Assembly (NCBI RefSeq): GCF_014805625.2 | Contig: NW_023998415.1 | Location: 9,864,341 to 9,928,340, forward strand | DNA length: 64,000 nucleotides | Direction of reading: 5' to 3' | Source of the DNA: Glossina fuscipes | Taxonomy: Eukaryota > Arthropoda > Insecta > Diptera > Glossinidae | In this document: piece after piece, positions 48,501 to 60,500 of the stretch | Numbering within the stretch: the first letter of the stretch is position 1 | Layout: every line of letters starts with the position of its first letter | Notes under the pieces: generated by a model | The model's database searches: none | What the model saw: the letters and a program-made list of their open reading frames with translations, nothing else | What the model was told of the DNA's origin: nothing | Made by a program: the position numbers and the translations under genes

Positions 48501-49311
48501 GGCAGTCCAATAGTCGGGTATTTCACTGGTAATCGTCCCATCCAGTGAATTCACTTGTATCAGAAAGCATTTCGAATCAATAAATGTGGATTTAAGTAAT
48601 TCATAACTTTGCTGAGCTCTCGACAAGTCACCTTGGCTGCCTTCATGCAAAATGACATAACTGTTAAGCACATCGTTTGGCTGAAACCATTTGGGCAACT
48701 TTTGAGGTGTAACGCTTTGCATTTGATGTACGCGTTGTGTCAACTTTTGGGCCGTTTCTACTACGTTAGGATCTCCACTAGACAATACAATCAAACAACT
48801 CAATAAATGCCGGGTAAATTCATGGTCTGCAGGAAATTGCACGGCCAGAAAAGTTTCACGCCAATGTTCAAACCATGGAACACCATCTGGCAATTCCAAA
48901 TTCACACCATTTATATTTAATACTTTAGTTTTACTGCTATGAGCATTAGTGACAGATTCATTAAGCATTTTACGTGCCAGCACTGTTTGTGGTGGACGCC
49001 AGTCTACGTCACAAAAGTTTAAACGCAAACCTCTTATTGACACGCTTGTCGCTAGAACATCGCGAAATTGCGCTAAGGTTGGAAGTAATATCGGAGAAAA
49101 ATGCAATTAAAGTTAGAAGAGAAAAAAAAGTATACCACAACATACCATCATTTTGCAAACGAGCAAAAGGCTGCAACAGTTCAACGAAAGACAGATTATT
49201 TCGATGGCACACTTCATCGGCATGAAAGCTGGTAATTACGCCTACCAACGGCGAAAATATATTTTGTATAATTTCACGAGCGTTATAATTATGACCAGTT
49301 AAATGAATCAT
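42531..49311 (-). CDS. l(3)76BDm: TRAPP complex subunit 8 (Trs85-like)
   Basis: Large subunit of the TRAPP III tethering/Rab-GEF complex in ER-Golgi traffic and autophagy. Thirteen exons join in phase to about 1339 residues: 49146-49311, 48273-49072, 48009-48215, 47850-47953, 47245-47493, 46721-47183, 46507-46647, 44780-44930, 44549-44695, 44023-44487, 43507-43953, 43408-43446 (39 nt) and 42531-43171. The start is MIHLTGHNYNA. Strong matches to human TRAPPC8 include NLSFVELLQPFARL near the N-terminus, SLLSATKRWFVTSK, YYAGALEMAALSAFMLG, TSEESDLRSALLLEQAAYCF and GWSLAEDHIQFTMAKQAYML in the TPR-like middle, and EPLIISVTIINTIRCGLVLN in the C-terminal beta-rich part. Exon 44549-44695 is easily missed. 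Intron 7 (44931-46506) is long and holds repeats. The boundary 48273/48215 uses a weak donor (GTTAGT). The symbol is the Drosophila name as I recall it. Confidence 0.93.
45580..45905. repeat. Dispersed repeat family A, 3' half, in TRAPPC8 intron 7
   Basis: Shows GTACAGTGTACAAAAAATCG, GACTTGCAGGCTGAACGCAC and GCACAAACTTAATAT as in other copies, and ends with AGTGTAGGGTAC. It is interrupted by a SINE at 45788-45870. Confidence 0.55.
45774..45884 (-). mobile_element. 5'-truncated SINE nested in family A repeat
   Basis: 83-bp SINE body and TAA tail (45788-45870), flanked by identical 14-bp words ATATTCTGTATTAT at 45774-45787 and 45871-45884. Removing the insert restores the family A terminus. 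Confidence 0.75.
46208..46430 (-). pseudogene. Unexplained coding-looking fragment in TRAPPC8 intron 7
   Basis: The minus strand reads SLEKIKAIKSALEGDRIYDF and then, after a one-base frame switch near 46360, CDIDPSKQKDILFIPVGISQ continuing to FHNVKLNHSNTH. It matches no part of TRAPPC8 that I can recall. It may be a fragment of another gene or of a transposon. Confidence 0.25.
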
Positions 49312-51479
49312 AGTCAAGAAAATTCGTGATATTTCTACAAAAACTTATTCATTCGCAGTTAATTCTTGCAATGCAAATTTTTTATGAAAAATTTCTAGAT
49401 CAGTGTTAGTCTACTTTTGTTTGTTTTTGGCACATTCATCGGCGTTACGTTATTGTATACAATATCATAAGGGCGCAAAATAATTGAAACGGGCAAAGTT
49501 GGTCTAATTAATCGCTACTTACATTAAACGAAACATTTCAATTCGGTTGATTTAGACAAAATTATGACAAGATGAAATTTTAATAATTGCAACAATTATT
49601 GCAGATAACATTTTTAATTTGATATGGCTTTTTTGGTAGAAAAAAAATATTAAATTTAATTTATCATTGGATGAATATATCATATGTTAATGAAATGGAT
49701 TCATCAAATCTTTGCATTTTTACATAGCTCGCCTTACGTCCATTCAAGGTGAAGCATGCAGGATAATAATTAAGATTCTTCAGAGATTTTTTTCTTGCTT
49801 GCGAGCAGATGCTAGCTTATAGAAATTCACTCTAAATCGCATTATATAGTTCCTCTTTTGCTTTCGTTTTACGATGATAATGTATATTTTCTAATCTCAT
49901 CGGGTTGTATTTGTAATATTACCTCACGTTAACATCGCCTTACGTTTTTAATTTGCTAGAAAAAGAGTACATTAAGCAAATTTGTGCAAAAAAAAAAATG
50001 TATTTTCTTATTTACATTTGCATACCACACACGAGGAAATTTCCAAATAATTTATCTGAAAATAATGAATTTGATATATAAAACTTATAATTTTGCATGC
50101 ATGCATTTGTTTTATGCAAACAAAAGCGCAATGAACATAATTCAGTTAGTTAGACAATATACTACAATTAATATATTTATATATACATATATACATTTGA
50201 AATGGACTAAGCCAGTAATTAATATAGAGCCACCGATTTTCATATGCATAGGCAAAAATTAATTTAACCGCTTTGCTTGCATCCTCACATTGGAAATATA
50301 TATAAAAAAAAAAACAACAAAATTACGGGATAGGTTAAACAATTTCTGAGATTCTAAGAGATTTTCGAAAAATTATCAAAGGGTAATCTTCGTTGTCGGA
50401 GCAATCTTGAGATGATCAGTGAAGGGAGACTGGCATCCCGTCGCACTCATTTACGTTTGAATGTTTGATTGGATTATATGCAACGTTTTGACTGGCTAAT
50501 TAGTTAATTTTTCTTTTTTGTTGCTACCACCATCGATCTCCGTGCCGCAAAAAATGTATGTCATCTCGGGGAATTAACTTGCTTTATTAGCGGAGCGAAT
50601 TTTTCTTTTTAATTCATGATATTTTTTTTTTAAAACGTTGCGTACACTTAGCATATCGGCTTTAGTTATCATGACCGCAGTTTTCTTCTTATGTTTTATA
50701 AACATTTCTTGCTAATAATTGCTACGGTTTATTATAGGAACATATAATCAACAAATTTTATTGGCTTGATCCATCTTAACTCGAAATCCCAAATAAAAGT
50801 ATTGCGTCTGAAAGATTGGTGATGGGGCGGCTTTACGGTGTTTATATTAGATTTCTAAGTATTGCCATAAATTGTCAGACCATAGGCAGTGTGATTTTGA
50901 ATGGCGTTTAATAAAAAACGTGAGTGCAAGAACGTTGAGCATTTGCGCATTTTAGATTAGATTAACGATTTTTTATATCGTGTAAGCGTTTTCTACAAAT
51001 TTTTTTTCATTTTCGTATTGGAATTCTAGCACCTGAGGAATTTAGCCCAATTTGATATGTCTTTCACAGTTGATTCGCGGATCTTTATTGTTTTCGCGTA
51101 GGGATAATGTTCAATTCTTGCGATACAGCAAATAATTCTACTTATTTCATTGGAAATAATTTGAGAAGGCATGACAGAAGGAGAAGGTCGTTGTGGAGTA
51201 CTATTCATTAGGGGGAAAGAATGTAGAAAACGGTTGTTCGCTTAAACTTTAAATCACCTATGCGTATGAATAATTTGGTGTACTTGAAGAATTTGAGTCC
51301 AAAATTTCATGATATCATAAGACTTAAAATAACATGAAAAACCATTCTGTCAAACGTTTCTTCGGAACAGACTGAGAGAATTGAGACATGGTTCCGTTCA
51401 GAAATTCCTTTGATTGTCAAATTATTATTATTATTATTATTAACATCAGAAATTGAATCTTTTTTCACAAACTCATTCG

Positions 51480-51890
51480 TATTCGAAAACAAGGATACGC
51501 TGTAAAGCTGTGGAACTCATTACCACTTTGTATTGAAACGATTGTTAGACTGAAGACCTTCTAAAATTTATAATTTATTATCTATAATATACAATTGCGT
51601 CTACATCTATGCCTCGATTTACTACAATACTATAAAGCATAGTGATTGTCGATGTCCACACAGTACTGCTGCTCGTTTTATTGGTTACTTGCTAAGTAAG
51701 ATTGATTCTCCTGCCGCGGCATCATGCTTCTTCCACGCTGCAATAATTTTCAGTTTTAATTTATGTTTACACTTTTATATATTTCTATATCATTATATTT
51801 GTTTTTATGTATTGAAAAGTATTATGGTGCAAGGAGGAAGATCGTATTGTAAAGATGAATAAACCTCAGTTTGGAGCATCCCTAATAAAT
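51480..51890 (+). mobile_element. Non-LTR retrotransposon 3'-end remnant
   Basis: 51486-51562 encodes GYAVKLWNSLPLCIETIVRL, the R..WN.LP motif found at the end of Jockey/CR1-type ORF2 proteins, then a stop. AT-rich 3' sequence follows to about 51890. No upstream RT was seen. Confidence 0.5.
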
Positions 51891-52614
51891 TAAATTAAGT
51901 TTGTTATTTTAATGTAAAGCCAAGACGAACTCAGCTTGACATTTAAAAAAGTGATGATGTTTTATTGAAGTTTTGCTGTCGCCTATATTTATACTAATTT
52001 TCTGGTCAAAATTTTTACATATTTTTGTTTACTTAAAAAGTAAATTCTTAATAGTACGCAGTAATTTGATTTGATTTGATTGTTGAGCAATGCGGCGCAT
52101 ATTGCAATTTCAAGCTTTTTGGCATACGTATGTATATGATCATATCGGCTGTTGTAAAAATGCAAGTTAAAACTTTCATAAGGGTACCATTTAATTTTGT
52201 CTATCCCCTTTTTTTTTTGTTTTTGCTTGTTGAATACCCATCCACATCATATATCAAACTACAGTATATATTTATTTCTGCTATCAATACAAGTCAATTA
52301 AATATGGCTTATATATCCAGGTTAAAGCAAAATTTATGAAACTTAAGTGGCTATATGTGATCAGAATTAAATGTATGACATTGAATTTTAAGCTAACAAA
52401 AGTTTACATTTGAAGTTTGTTAGTAAAATAATTAATTTCTTTATTTCTCACCCTATCTGAATAATAAGTCATATTATCTGGACATATAAGCCACAAATCT
52501 ATTGGTTTAGTCCATCTCCATTCAACATACCAAAAAAAAAAGAAGAATAATAAGTGCTTCATATAGAAACAAGATATAATTTTTGTGTTCTGTAATAAAA
52601 ATTAGAATTATTGT

Positions 52615-52665
52615 AGACAACGTGATGTAGGGTATTGACCTATAATGTTCGTGTTTATTATAAAT
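52615..52665. repeat. Dispersed repeat family A terminus, reversed
   Basis: GTGATGTAGGGTATTGACCT and ATAATGTTCGTGTTT are the reverse complement of the family's 5' end (compare 5100-5150). Confidence 0.4.
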
Positions 52666-53149
52666 ACAATCTAAGAGAAATTTTTCGTTCTAACTTTTAT
52701 TGAAAATAGTTTGGAGCAAATTCGTGCAAAACTTGGGTTATATGGATTTCGTCTAATTTGACAAAAGTGTAATTAACAGCTTTTGTGCATACGTGAGGCA
52801 AGAAAACAAATCTATCAAACCATACTGAATACTGCCTCATACGCTAGCCGAAAAACGAAAGTGAAACCTAACTTTCAGATACGCGACCACCCCCTAGCCA
52901 ATTTTGTGCGTTATTATTTTGGCAAGCATGCAATCATACATTTTTTTTGATAGTTTTATTTAATTTTATTTCGTTGCGTTATTCATTACTTGAAGAAAAA
53001 AAATACGTTCGCCGAAGATATGCTTTTTTACGGACATTTTCCTCCTGAAATTGAGAAACTTCTGAGAAGCATAATTTTGCATAACATATCTGTTTTATAA
53101 AGACAGGTAAGCAATATAATTGAAATGGAAACCAACACCGGTTTAACAA

Positions 53150-53162
53150 TTTTGGCGGGAAG
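53150..53162 (+). promoter_or_regulatory. E2F-type site upstream of asf1
   Basis: TTTTGGCGGGAAG is a consensus E2F/DP binding site (TTTSGCGGGAA-like), 370 bp before the asf1 ATG and upstream of an inferred 5'UTR intron (53287-53354, ATA|GTAAGT to TTTTAG). A GC-rich word like this stands out here. Asf1 is an S-phase histone chaperone, and genes of that class are typically E2F-regulated. Confidence 0.55.
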
Positions 53163-53519
53163 TTGGCAACATTCTAGAATTTTATCATATCGTGTGGTGA
53201 AATAATCAGTTTTTTACAAACGGAAAATAACATAAAAAGTATATTTTCTTCCAATTTAAAAGAAAAAAGAGTTAACATAAAAAATAGTAAGTATTTGCTC
53301 CGATATAACTATATGCAATTAACAACTTATCCTTCATATTTTTTACACTTTTAGAGTCTTCTTGTGCAGCATTCTTTTTAAAGGCTCTAAAAACAAAAGT
53401 ACCAATTTGTATACTGCAGTTTACATGATTACTTGCATGCCTAACTGTGCGTGCTAATATATGTTTTTTTGACTGTACCTTGGTTGATTCCCTAAGTTGC
53501 CTGTTTGGAAAGAAAAATT

Positions 53520-54248
53520 ATGGCTAAAGTTCATATAACAAATGTTGTGGTATTAGATAATCCTAGCAGTTTTTTTAATCCATTTCAATTTGAGTTAACC
53601 TTCGAATGCATTGAAGAATTGAAGGAAGATCTCGAATGGAAAATGATATACGTTGGGTCCGCAGAGTCTGAAGACTATGATCAGGTATTGGATACTATAT
53701 ATGTAGGTCCCGTACCTGAAGGCAGACATATATTCGTGTTCCAAGCCGATCCGCCAGATGTCACTAAAATACCCGAACCGGATGCAGTGGGTGTTACAAT
53801 AGTCTTATTAACTTGCTCGTATCGAGGTCAAGAATTTGTGCGTGTAGGTTATTTTGTAAATAATGATTACGCGGACCCAGAAATGCGTGAAAATCCGCCA
53901 TCGAAACCTATGTTTGACAAACTTGTACGTAATATATTGGCTACCAAACCACGGGTAACACGTTTTAAAATTAATTGGGACGACGCCGCCTCGAATGACT
54001 TGACAAACGGCAATGGTCACGACGCTGTAGAAAACCCTGATGATGACGATATGCAGTGCTCAAGTGAATCAGATGCTGTTTTAGCGGCTTCTTCAAACGT
54101 ACATTTGGCTGCCGATAATACCACAGGAACAACCACATTAACAACCGTACCCGAAGCTACCATAGACGATAACAGTTTAACTATGCCTATAGGATGTGGT
54201 GTAAATGCTCTTAATGAAAACTCAAATTCTTTGGCAATGGAGTGCTAG
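53520..54248 (+). CDS. asf1: Histone H3-H4 chaperone Asf1
   Basis: Binds H3-H4 dimers and hands them to CAF-1 or HIRA during replication-coupled and independent nucleosome assembly. Intronless CDS of 242 residues from the ATG at 53520 (MAKVHITNVVVLDNPSSF). The conserved immunoglobulin-like core runs through about residue 155: EWKMIYVGSAESEDYDQVLD, then PDPTD-like DPPDVTKIPEPDAVGVT, then YRGQEFVRVGYFVNNDY and RFKINWD. The acidic, Ser/Thr/Asn-rich tail is longer than I recall for Drosophila. A 15-bp in-frame extension upstream of this ATG lacks a better start. Confidence 0.96.
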   Translation: MAKVHITNVVVLDNPSSFFNPFQFELTFECIEELKEDLEWKMIYVGSAESEDYDQVLDTIYVGPVPEGRHIFVFQADPPDVTKIPEPDAVGVTIVLLTCSYRGQEFVRVGYFVNNDYADPEMRENPPSKPMFDKLVRNILATKPRVTRFKINWDDAASNDLTNGNGHDAVENPDDDDMQCSSESDAVLAASSNVHLAADNTTGTTTLTTVPEATIDDNSLTMPIGCGVNALNENSNSLAMEC

Positions 54249-54592
54249 GTATTCCCTCCTTTTTTTTTAAATGCCCAAGAATTTTCGTAGCTCTTCATAT
54301 CTCATTCGCTTAATATCCAAAATTAGAACATATTTTTTCTTTCTTGAGTGAAATGAAATTGTTTGCAATTTCTCGATTGACAGATTTAATAGAACTTTTG
54401 AGTTGCCGATTTTCATTCTTTTTTTTTTAATGCCTTGTATGTCTAGAAATTGGCCTTAATTCACTCTCTGTTTTATAATTATTTTAATTCATAATTTAAT
54501 AAAATCTTAGTTGTTTTCCTATGACCGAAATCTTTAAATTATTTTTTTGGCTTTACATCATATGATTTACATAAAAAAGGAAATGTATTAAA

Positions 54593-54598
54593 AATAAA
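54593..54598 (+). terminator. Poly(A) signal of asf1
   Basis: AATAAA 345 bp after the stop codon. Confidence 0.5.
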
Positions 54599-54599
54599 T

Positions 54600-57558
54600 A
54601 TGTTTTTTTTTCGCTATCGTCCGGGCGACTATCAGGGGGTTTATGTAGGAAATGTTGAATCAAAGCGTTTGTTTTGTTTCATCCGAACTTGGGATCGCTT
54701 TAGTCTTTTCGACATTTCATATTAATATTTATAATATTAAATATGAATAAGTGGATCAAAATTTGATTTTTTTTTGAGTAAGAAGTCCTTTTTCAATGAT
54801 TAATAGCGTGGAGGATTTAAAATAATTTATTTCCACTCTTGTAAAAATCAAATTTAATCATAAAACAGAACTTCAAATTGTCTCAACCACTGCCATGCGG
54901 TGACTGTATCGTACATTACGTCGGCACTTTTCGAGATGCAATGTAGGTACAACTGGACTCATGCTGCTGGTTTTAAATAAGAGAAATGAGGTTCGGGGAG
55001 TCTGACAGTCCCAGCGCAAAACAATCATTCATTCTAATGTAAAACGGTGATCAATATTGAATTTCTGTAGTTCTGATTGCTTTGACTTTTAAATTGTTAC
55101 CATTGGCTTTCAATGGATTTATTTTATCCACTGCACTGTAAAGATCTAAGATCTGTTTCCTTCCCGCAAATCAAGTAAATCTATGGACAATTCTAAATGT
55201 TCGTAAGCAATGGTTACTAGTTATCGATTAATATTGATCTCTTTCATATTTTCAATAAAATTGGAAATGATCTTTAACTGACCTTTAGGTGAGTTGTGTT
55301 CGCATCATCAATTTTTAAGAAAATTTACTTTATCTCATGCAATGAATTGAGAAGCTGTAATCTAGCAATAATGCGAATTTAGACATTCGCTCGCCACCTG
55401 ACAGAAGTTCAAAAGAGTTTGAATTTTTCCAGGAAAATAATGGGACATCTTTCTGAAATTTGGGGGAATTGTAAATCATGGATCCTTTCATATGCGATAC
55501 GATTTATAAAGATACATTATGTCAAATTATGTTTTCATACATCTTGACAGCAGCTCATAGATTATGGATCAAACTGAAACCTAGTTTCCCACTTTCTTAA
55601 TGATGCGGTATATTTCATTTTTGATCTTTGTATCAAGATTTAAATGGAGAAAGGCTTAAAATTGTATTTTATGAAGGGAACAATTGGTGGTTTTCATAAA
55701 TTACGGACGGAATTCAAGTGGAGATTTTACTAGTTCTTTAAACTAACTTGAGGACAGTAGAAAAAAATGTCTGGAATCAAAATATTTGTCTTGGGCAAAA
55801 AAAAAAAAAAAAAAAAAAAATCGAATTGGGACGGAAGTTGGGTGAACAGGAACCTTATACAGTTTCCATAATACTTCTGCAAAAGGCGAAGTTCTCTCTA
55901 CACAAATAACTTAATATATTTCTTCGATTTCGAATTTTCGAATTTTTAATTGCAAACCCTCCTTCCACATTCCACATTCTACATTTTAATAGACCAATAG
56001 ACGTTTATCCCATCGTCTGATATATAATTTACGATGTGGGGAAATGTCCCCTTACGTCTAACTTAACATATTTAATATGCAATACCATATTAGTGATAGA
56101 TATAATGAGGAGGAAGCATTTTTTTTTTTTTTTTTTTAGTTTATTGCGAAAGTTTGAAGGCTTATATCGTCAGTGACAGTGTTGTAATTTCTTATTCAAT
56201 AAATTTACACTCTTATAAATTTTTTGGTTAGTTCTCGATTTAATTGATGAATCTTTTCTCAAGTTTTTGACTTTATTGATTTTTTAATACTTGGGATGAA
56301 GCTCTTAGATCTAAAGAAAATCAATAGCTGAATAACATTTCCATGTTAAGAAGGTTGATGTAAAATATGAGTTGTTCAATGACATATAACTCCTAGCAAG
56401 GTCTAAAAGCTAAAGAAATCTGCTGCTAACACAGTTGTTTACCCTACTTCTCAGACAATTTTTGCCATTTTTATTCATTTCGAAGGACGTCCATTTTGTA
56501 AATACGGTTCACTTCACGGTATATTTCAAGGAAAATATGGCCGAACTTTTGCTTTCATTTCCTGTAAGCTGCTTGGCATCATTGTGACGTCATATTTGTA
56601 TTGAAATTATGTTGCATTCCAGTAGAAAGGAGAGCGAGGGTCAAGTTAATTGATTAATGGTTGAGCCCAATTTTGATAGTCCTCTGAACTTGTTGTTAAT
56701 AATGGCCGCCCGAACAGAGTATGTAGCAACTTGCTGCCAGCACAATGCTGGGCTCTATTCGAATGGCTGCATTTCTTTTTCTACCCTTTATATCCTTTTG
56801 CTCGATATTTACTTGTTGGGGATTTCAATGGATTCATTTTCTGAAATTGTAGTATGAACCTCAGCTTCCACTTAATGTACGATATTTTATGCATGCGAAA
56901 ATTTTATTTCCACGCGGAAGTAAGCACAAGATCAATATAAGAAGCTTGTTGCTTTAAAAAGTGCATGCGAATTGTTTTACAGAAGTTACCCGAGCCAAAA
57001 CGATTTACTTTATTTTTGCCTTTTGGGTGCGCAAATATAAAAATGAAGTAACGATGAAATTCCATATTTAGATTTGCGATAATTATGATCGATTTTATTC
57101 AAATTAAAATGTTCGTTGGAGTATCTTTAAGAGATCTTATTGTTTGTGGAATTGAGCGTCGATACGTATTTATGTTTGTATATATTTATATATGCTTATG
57201 TATTTACGCTTCCCATCTAAGAGCCCTTGCAAATAATAATTCGTTTTGAATTTATTTGGGTGATTCCTTATAATTTTTATTATTTATAAATTATGTTATA
57301 CAAATATATATATATATTTAATGTATATATATATATGTAAATATATTAGCAAATTATTTCTTCTAAAAACTAAAACATAAATTTCTTTTATAATTACAAT
57401 TTTGAACAATTTAACACATAAAGTGATATAAAATTTGTATACAATGACAAACACATTCACATATTCAGGAAAAAAATTAGTAGATAATTACGAGGCCACA
57501 TACACACATATATACATAGAAATCACCAGTAGTGATGAAACGGTAATGAAACACATTC
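54600..57558. other. Intergenic, nothing recognised
   Basis: AT-rich 3' flanks of two genes; poly-A and poly-T runs near 55798-55820 and 56120-56139. No exon, RNA or named repeat was supported. Confidence 0.5.
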
Positions 57559-60500
57559 TTATACGCAATATTGCTTGCAAATTTCATTAGCGGTACATTT
57601 CGTAACCGTTCTTCTGTGACGTTGCTTACGTACTCGGCGTATATATTCGATTAGATCGTTGACCTCCTTGAAGCTCAAAAGGCCTGCTGTACCAACACTT
57701 AAATCCAAATGACGGAAACGGTTAACGTTGCAAGTGCAGCCATCAAATAGAAAATAGTTTCTTATATCTTTATTCTTTTTATTCTCGCAACGGAAGAGAA
57801 CAAAGTTGCCCCACGGTGTCATGACGAGGATACGATCAGCGGCGCGAAAGCCGGCACTTATCAATTTGCATAGACTATTATAACTGCCAGTTTCAGAGCC
57901 AACCACTACTATGTCGGCAGCTTTGGGGGCAAAACCAGGATACCGATTAGGGTTAGGAGCTGTGACGAAACGTTTGCTTTCTTTAAAGAAGTCTTCACAT
58001 TCATCGTCAGCTTCAGTCGCCTCATCTCTGCGTTCGGCGCAACGTTTCGCCTTATCTTTAAGTTTTCTCTCTTTTTCCCTTTCTAGTTGAAGTAATTTTT
58101 CGAGGTCTTTTTGCCTTTCTTTTTCCATTTCCATTTGTTTTTCTTTTCCTTCTTTTAATAATTTTTCCAGTTCCTCTATCTTTTGTCTATCCAGTTCAGC
58201 TTGTTTTTGCTTCGCAAGGTCTTCTTCCCTTTGTAGTTCCTGTTCGGCTTTCTTTTGCTCTTCCAGTTCTGCTTTCAATTGTTTATACATGTCCATCCCA
58301 GCTTCATGCTCTGTGCGCTTTGTTTTATCTAATTCCGGTTTCTTATACGCAAGATCTCCCTTCGGCATAGCAGTTTGTTTGGCAATTTCCCCGCGCTTTT
58401 GTTTCTCGAGTTCTGCTTGCCTTAGTTTCTCCAATTCCTCTTTCTTTATCTTATCTGCTTCTGTCAGCTTTTGTTTATCCATTTCTGCTTGTTTTTGTTT
58501 ANNNNNNNNNNNNNNNNNNNNNNNNNNNNNNNNNNNNNNNNNNNNNNNNNNNNNNNNNNNNNNNNNNNNNNNNNNNNNNNNNNNNNNNNNNNNNNNNNNN
58601 NTTTTGTTTATCCATTTCTGCTTGTTTTTGTTTATCCAATTCTGCTTGCCTTTGTCTATCAAGCTCATTTTGCTTCATTTTATCTAGCTCTGCTAACTTC
58701 TGCTTATTATCCAGTTCTGCTTGCTTCAGCTTATCTAACTCTGCTTTCCTTTGTTTATCAAGCTCTGGTGCTTTTTTTTGTTTATCCAGCTCTGCTTGTT
58801 TTAATTTATCCAGCTCTGCTTGTTTTAATTTATCCAGCTCTGCTTGTTTTATCTTATCCAGTTCTGCTTGTTTCAATTTATCTTGTTCCAACTGTTCGAG
58901 TTTATCTTGTTCCAACTTCTTGATTTTATCTTGTTCCAATTTTTTGAGTTTATCTAGTTCTTGCTGTTTTAGATAATCCTGTTCAGCTTGCTTTAGTTTA
59001 TCTCCAAACGTTTGTTGTTTCATACTATCAAGTTCCGCTGCCTTTAATTTATCGGATTCTGCTTGCTTTTGTCTCTCCATTTCTGATAACTTTATTTTAT
59101 CTTGTTCCGTTTGTTTTTGTTTATCTAATTCTTCCTTTTTCTTATCTAGTTCTCCTTGAGCTGCTTTTGATTCATCGGCGGAAATACGTTTGGCTCGTGC
59201 GCTGCTTTTTTGTCCTCTCTTTCCCTTAGTACCGCCATCTCTTTGCTCCTGCTCATCGTCTACATCACCGTCAACATCTTGGGCACCTTTACCTTTTTTG
59301 CCTTTACCACCCCTGCCGCTCTTGCCACCCTTTCCGCCCTTACCGCCTTTGCCACCTTTACCGCCTTTACCGCCTTTGCCGCCTTTACCATCTTTGCCGC
59401 TTTTACCATGTTTCCCGCCTTTTTTTGCACCTTCCTCATCATCTGTTGATGACGATTCCACACCTTCCAGTTCTTCAAGTGGACCTCCACCGCCTTCTTC
59501 TTCCTCTTCCATTATTTCTACCTCACTAGACGATGTCTTTAGTTCTAATTCAAATACAGCAGAGAATAAGTCCTCGTCCTCATAGTCACTAATCTCGCCC
59601 AACATCTTTTGACACATATCCTCGGATTCTTCAAAGCAAATAACTTCATTTAAGGACTTCACTTCTCCATCAGGACCTAGTTGGGGTTCTTCTTCTGGTG
59701 CAGGTGTACCGTCTTTTTTCTCTTTTAATTGTATGTTGCGGATCTTCAGAACATGTAAATAGAATGGGCTGGATCTATTCGAATCTAATAATATCGCATT
59801 GAAGACCGTCATAAATACATCGAAAGACCGAAACATTCTTACAGTTGCATGCTTTTCCATGTCTTCTACTTTGCTTGGCTGGTTAGGCATGCCCACTATT
59901 CGATGACGGAATGGATCGAACAGATATATGAAATCATTCTGTTTCCAAATGGCATACATTTGGAAATTAATTTGGAACAGCAATTTCGTGTCACCCATTT
60001 GGAAAGCCCTTTCGAGAGTTTGAGCCAAATCCGTAAATTTGTAACCAGGTACACAACGCCATATACCTTCGTATTTTCGGGGGATTAATTCTATATGTGC
60101 TCGAAACTGCCCAATGTTGAAATAAGATGGAAATTCATCAACATCTATAGGATCTGTGCTGGTACATTTAATCCAACAAGCTTGACAAAAGTTAACACCA
60201 AAGCATATAATTTTATCGACCATTTTTCTATTCCATGTAGCTGGATGGTCAATTTTCGATACTAACATAGCAGTTACACCCGCTGGCAAAGCACTACGAT
60301 TGCGTAGTAATTCGCCGCGATTTAAGGATAAATGTAACTTTCCCTTCAGATAGGCATAATCATCACTAGCAATTTCATATTCATGTTGTCGAGGGCCATA
60401 TTCCCTTTGTATTATATTACCAGAGGGCGTGACTAATTTTACGATTTTCATTTCACGCATAGTGCATGGATCATCCTTAGATAAGTCGCTTAAATTTAAA

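Larger units (their letters stand above)
49312..53149. other. Intergenic between TRAPPC8 gene and asf1
   Basis: AT-rich, no gene supported. Contains a LINE 3'-end remnant (51480-51890) and a family A terminus (52615-52665). It includes the TRAPPC8 promoter side, where I could identify no element. Confidence 0.5.

Noticed and set aside
59190..59585. Plus-strand Pro/Leu-rich and Ser-rich frames
   Set aside because: Antisense of the Gly-Gly-Lys and acidic coding repeats of the large minus-strand gene.
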